Origin: Isohypsibius dastychi
Taxonomy: Eukaryota; Tardigrada; Eutardigrada; Parachela; Isohypsibiidae
NCBI GenBank assembly: GCA_034696485.1
Contig: JAQIWT010000032.1
Coordinates: 1 to 50,848 of the forward strand
Reading direction: 5' to 3'
DNA: 50,848 bases
In this document: piece after piece, positions 49,599-50,848 of the stretch
Position numbering within the stretch: position 1 is the stretch's first letter
Layout of the letters: every line of letters begins with the position of its first letter
Program-made: the position numbers and the translations under genes
Notes under the pieces: generated by a model
What the model was told of the DNA's origin: nothing
The model's database searches: none
Seen by the model: the letters and a program-made list of their open reading frames with translations, nothing else

Positions 49599-50848
49599 CT
49601 AGTTGAGCTGAGTGGTTACTGGGGTGTACGACTCTGCGGTAGATAATTCCGTAGTCGACGAATCAACGGTAGCTGAGCCCGTAGTCGACGAATCTGATGT
49701 AGTTGACTCCGTTGTAACATCAAGATGGGTTCCAGCAATTGGTTGGCTCGATTGGGATTGATCCAGATGGGTCGCCGCTACAGACTGGCTCGCCAGCGGA
49801 TTTTGCTGCGAATCCGCGATCACATGCCCCTGAGGTGTGTCGATATGAACAGCCCCGGCTGATTGGCCTTGTTGTTGTCCACTTTGCGTGAACTGCGTCA
49901 ATGGCGTAGTCGTTGGTTCTTGTCTTTTTTGTCGGATTGTTGCGTTCTGAGGTTGCTGAGTGGTAATCTCTGGCTGAACTGTTGTGACATCGCGTTTCAA
50001 TCGGATTGTTTCGTTGACTTGCTGCGTCGCTGGCTGGACGGTGGTGCTGGTAGCCTGTCGTCGGTTACGCTGGGCCAGGGTTGAACTCTGGGTAGTAGCG
50101 GTGGGTACCGTGGTAAAAGCGTCTGCGAACAAGAATTGGTTACAATCTTCAAATCCTGCTCAACATATATCTTATTCGGACATCTAATCGACTTACCAGT
50201 GTTAGCTTGGCGGCGATTTCGAGTGTGAGTAGAAGGAGTAGCTGTGGTCTCGTTGACCTCACGCAGAGCTCTTGCTAGGGGGGTTTCGGTATGGTGACCC
50301 GGTCTCTGAACCTCCTCCGTTGTAGTTGAGGGAACTTGCGTGGAAGTGACCTCTCGCTTTTGATGCTGATGTTGAGCTTGGTCATCGGCATGATGGCTAT
50401 GCTCACCATGTTGGGAGTGCGTCTCGTTGGGACCATGTGTATGGGACGTCACGGATTGCACAGTTGAGGTCACTTCTCGTTTCTGATGTTGGTGTTGAGC
50501 CTGGTCTTCAGCGTGATGACTTTGCGCGCTGTGTTGAAGATGCGTCTCATTAGGAGCATGAGTGTGCGAATCAGTAACTGACTGAATGGTAGAGGTAACT
50601 TCTCGCTTTTGATGCTGATGTTGAGCTTGATCTTCAGCATGATGGCTCCCCTCGCTGTGCTGATGATGAGTCTCATTGGGACCGTGAGTATGCGATGTAA
50701 CGGGTTGGACTGTAGTAACTTCCCGTTTTTGGTGTTGATGCTGGGCTTGATCTTCGGCGTGATGACTTTGGGCGCTGTGTTGAAGATGGGTCTCATTGGG
50801 AGCGTGGGTGTGCGAGTCGGTTACTGACTGGCTGGTTGTAGTAACTTC
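49599..50848 (-). CDS. His-rich tandem-repeat secretory-precursor-like protein (5' end beyond window)
   Basis: Two exons in the window (50848-50197 and 50122-49599, 74-bp intron) join to 1176 nt, 391 residues plus TAG; the start lies beyond the right edge. Exon 1 carries four tandem units: 50848-50723, 50722-50603, 50602-50477 and 50476-50354 (42, 40, 42 and 41 residues). They alternate between two types, one with DSHTHAPNETHLQHSAQSHH and one with SHTHGPNETHxQH. Every unit contains the N-glycosylation sequon NET, a QAQHQHQ stretch and a terminal KR followed by EVT. After the repeats come RNRR (twice), RLKR and RQKR, all matching R-x-[K/R]-R furin sites. The C-terminus is Gln/Ser/Thr-rich (STTGSATVDSSTTELSTAES) and mucin-like. 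This looks like a secreted precursor cleaved into His-rich, possibly metal-binding peptides. I do not recognise the family, and the signal peptide is not visible. Confidence 0.8.
50354..50848 (-). repeat. Coding tandem repeats, four units of 120-126 bp in A-B-A-B order
   Basis: Units at 50848-50723 (A), 50722-50603 (B), 50602-50477 (A) and 50476-50354 (B). Type A units are more similar to each other than to type B, giving a higher-order period of about 246-249 bp. The array continues to the window edge, so more copies may exist beyond it. Confidence 0.88.

Overview
The window is nuclear DNA of a multicellular animal. Genes are split by many introns, mostly 50-120 bp with GT...AG ends and pyrimidine-rich 3' ends. 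The genes encode metazoan families: otopetrin, ABCC, ABCD4, MCM-binding protein, EHD, ELAV-like, LACTB, eIF1AD and a CTDSPL2-like phosphatase. Gene density is about one per 3.5 kb. Short introns, small intergenic gaps and the divergence of the proteins suggest a compact invertebrate genome. An ecdysozoan such as a tardigrade fits, but the sequence alone does not prove it.

Layout. 1-806: gene-free, with a short hairpin and a complete non-autonomous hAT-type element. 807-4697 (-): MFS transporter resembling the SLC18/DHA1 group. 5467-8081 (-): ABCD4-type ABC half-transporter. 8250-8820 and 10116-10435: three copies of a dispersed palindromic repeat flanking a small DUF1761-like membrane protein (9001-9757, -). 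10590-12841 and 13429-16013 (+): tandem duplicate of a LACTB-like serine hydrolase; the second copy contains a frameshifted but open segment. 17062-19815 (+): melatonin-receptor-like class A GPCR lacking two usual family residues. 20336-22821 (-): MCMBP, divergent from 23546-25546 (+): EHD/RME-1. 25765-26709 (-): eIF1AD, divergent from 27721-29376 (+): three-RRM ELAV-like protein. 29856-36799 (-): full-length MRP-type ABCC transporter. 37893-40544 (-): otopetrin proton channel. 41032-43346 (-): BTB-BACK-kelch-like protein. 44091-47963 (-): CTDSPL2/SCP4-like phosphatase. 49599-50848 (-, cut by the window edge): a histidine-rich repeat protein.

Functionally this is a collection of housekeeping and membrane-transport genes. 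There is no operon or obvious joint pathway; four membrane transporters or channels (MFS, ABCD4, ABCC, otopetrin) lie within 40 kb. Two head-to-head pairs (MCMBP/EHD and eIF1AD/ELAV-like) probably share bidirectional promoter regions.

The least ordinary item is the right-edge gene. It has four tandem units of 40-42 residues, each with an N-glycosylation sequon and a His-rich core and each ending in a dibasic Lys-Arg. Four R-x-[K/R]-R furin-type sites follow. This is the architecture of a processed secretory polyprotein yielding His-rich, possibly metal-binding peptides, and I do not recognise it as a known family. Exon boundaries were read by eye from splice consensus and reading-frame continuity. 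Frame totals were checked for both LACTB copies, the GPCR, EHD, DUF1761-like and His-rich genes.
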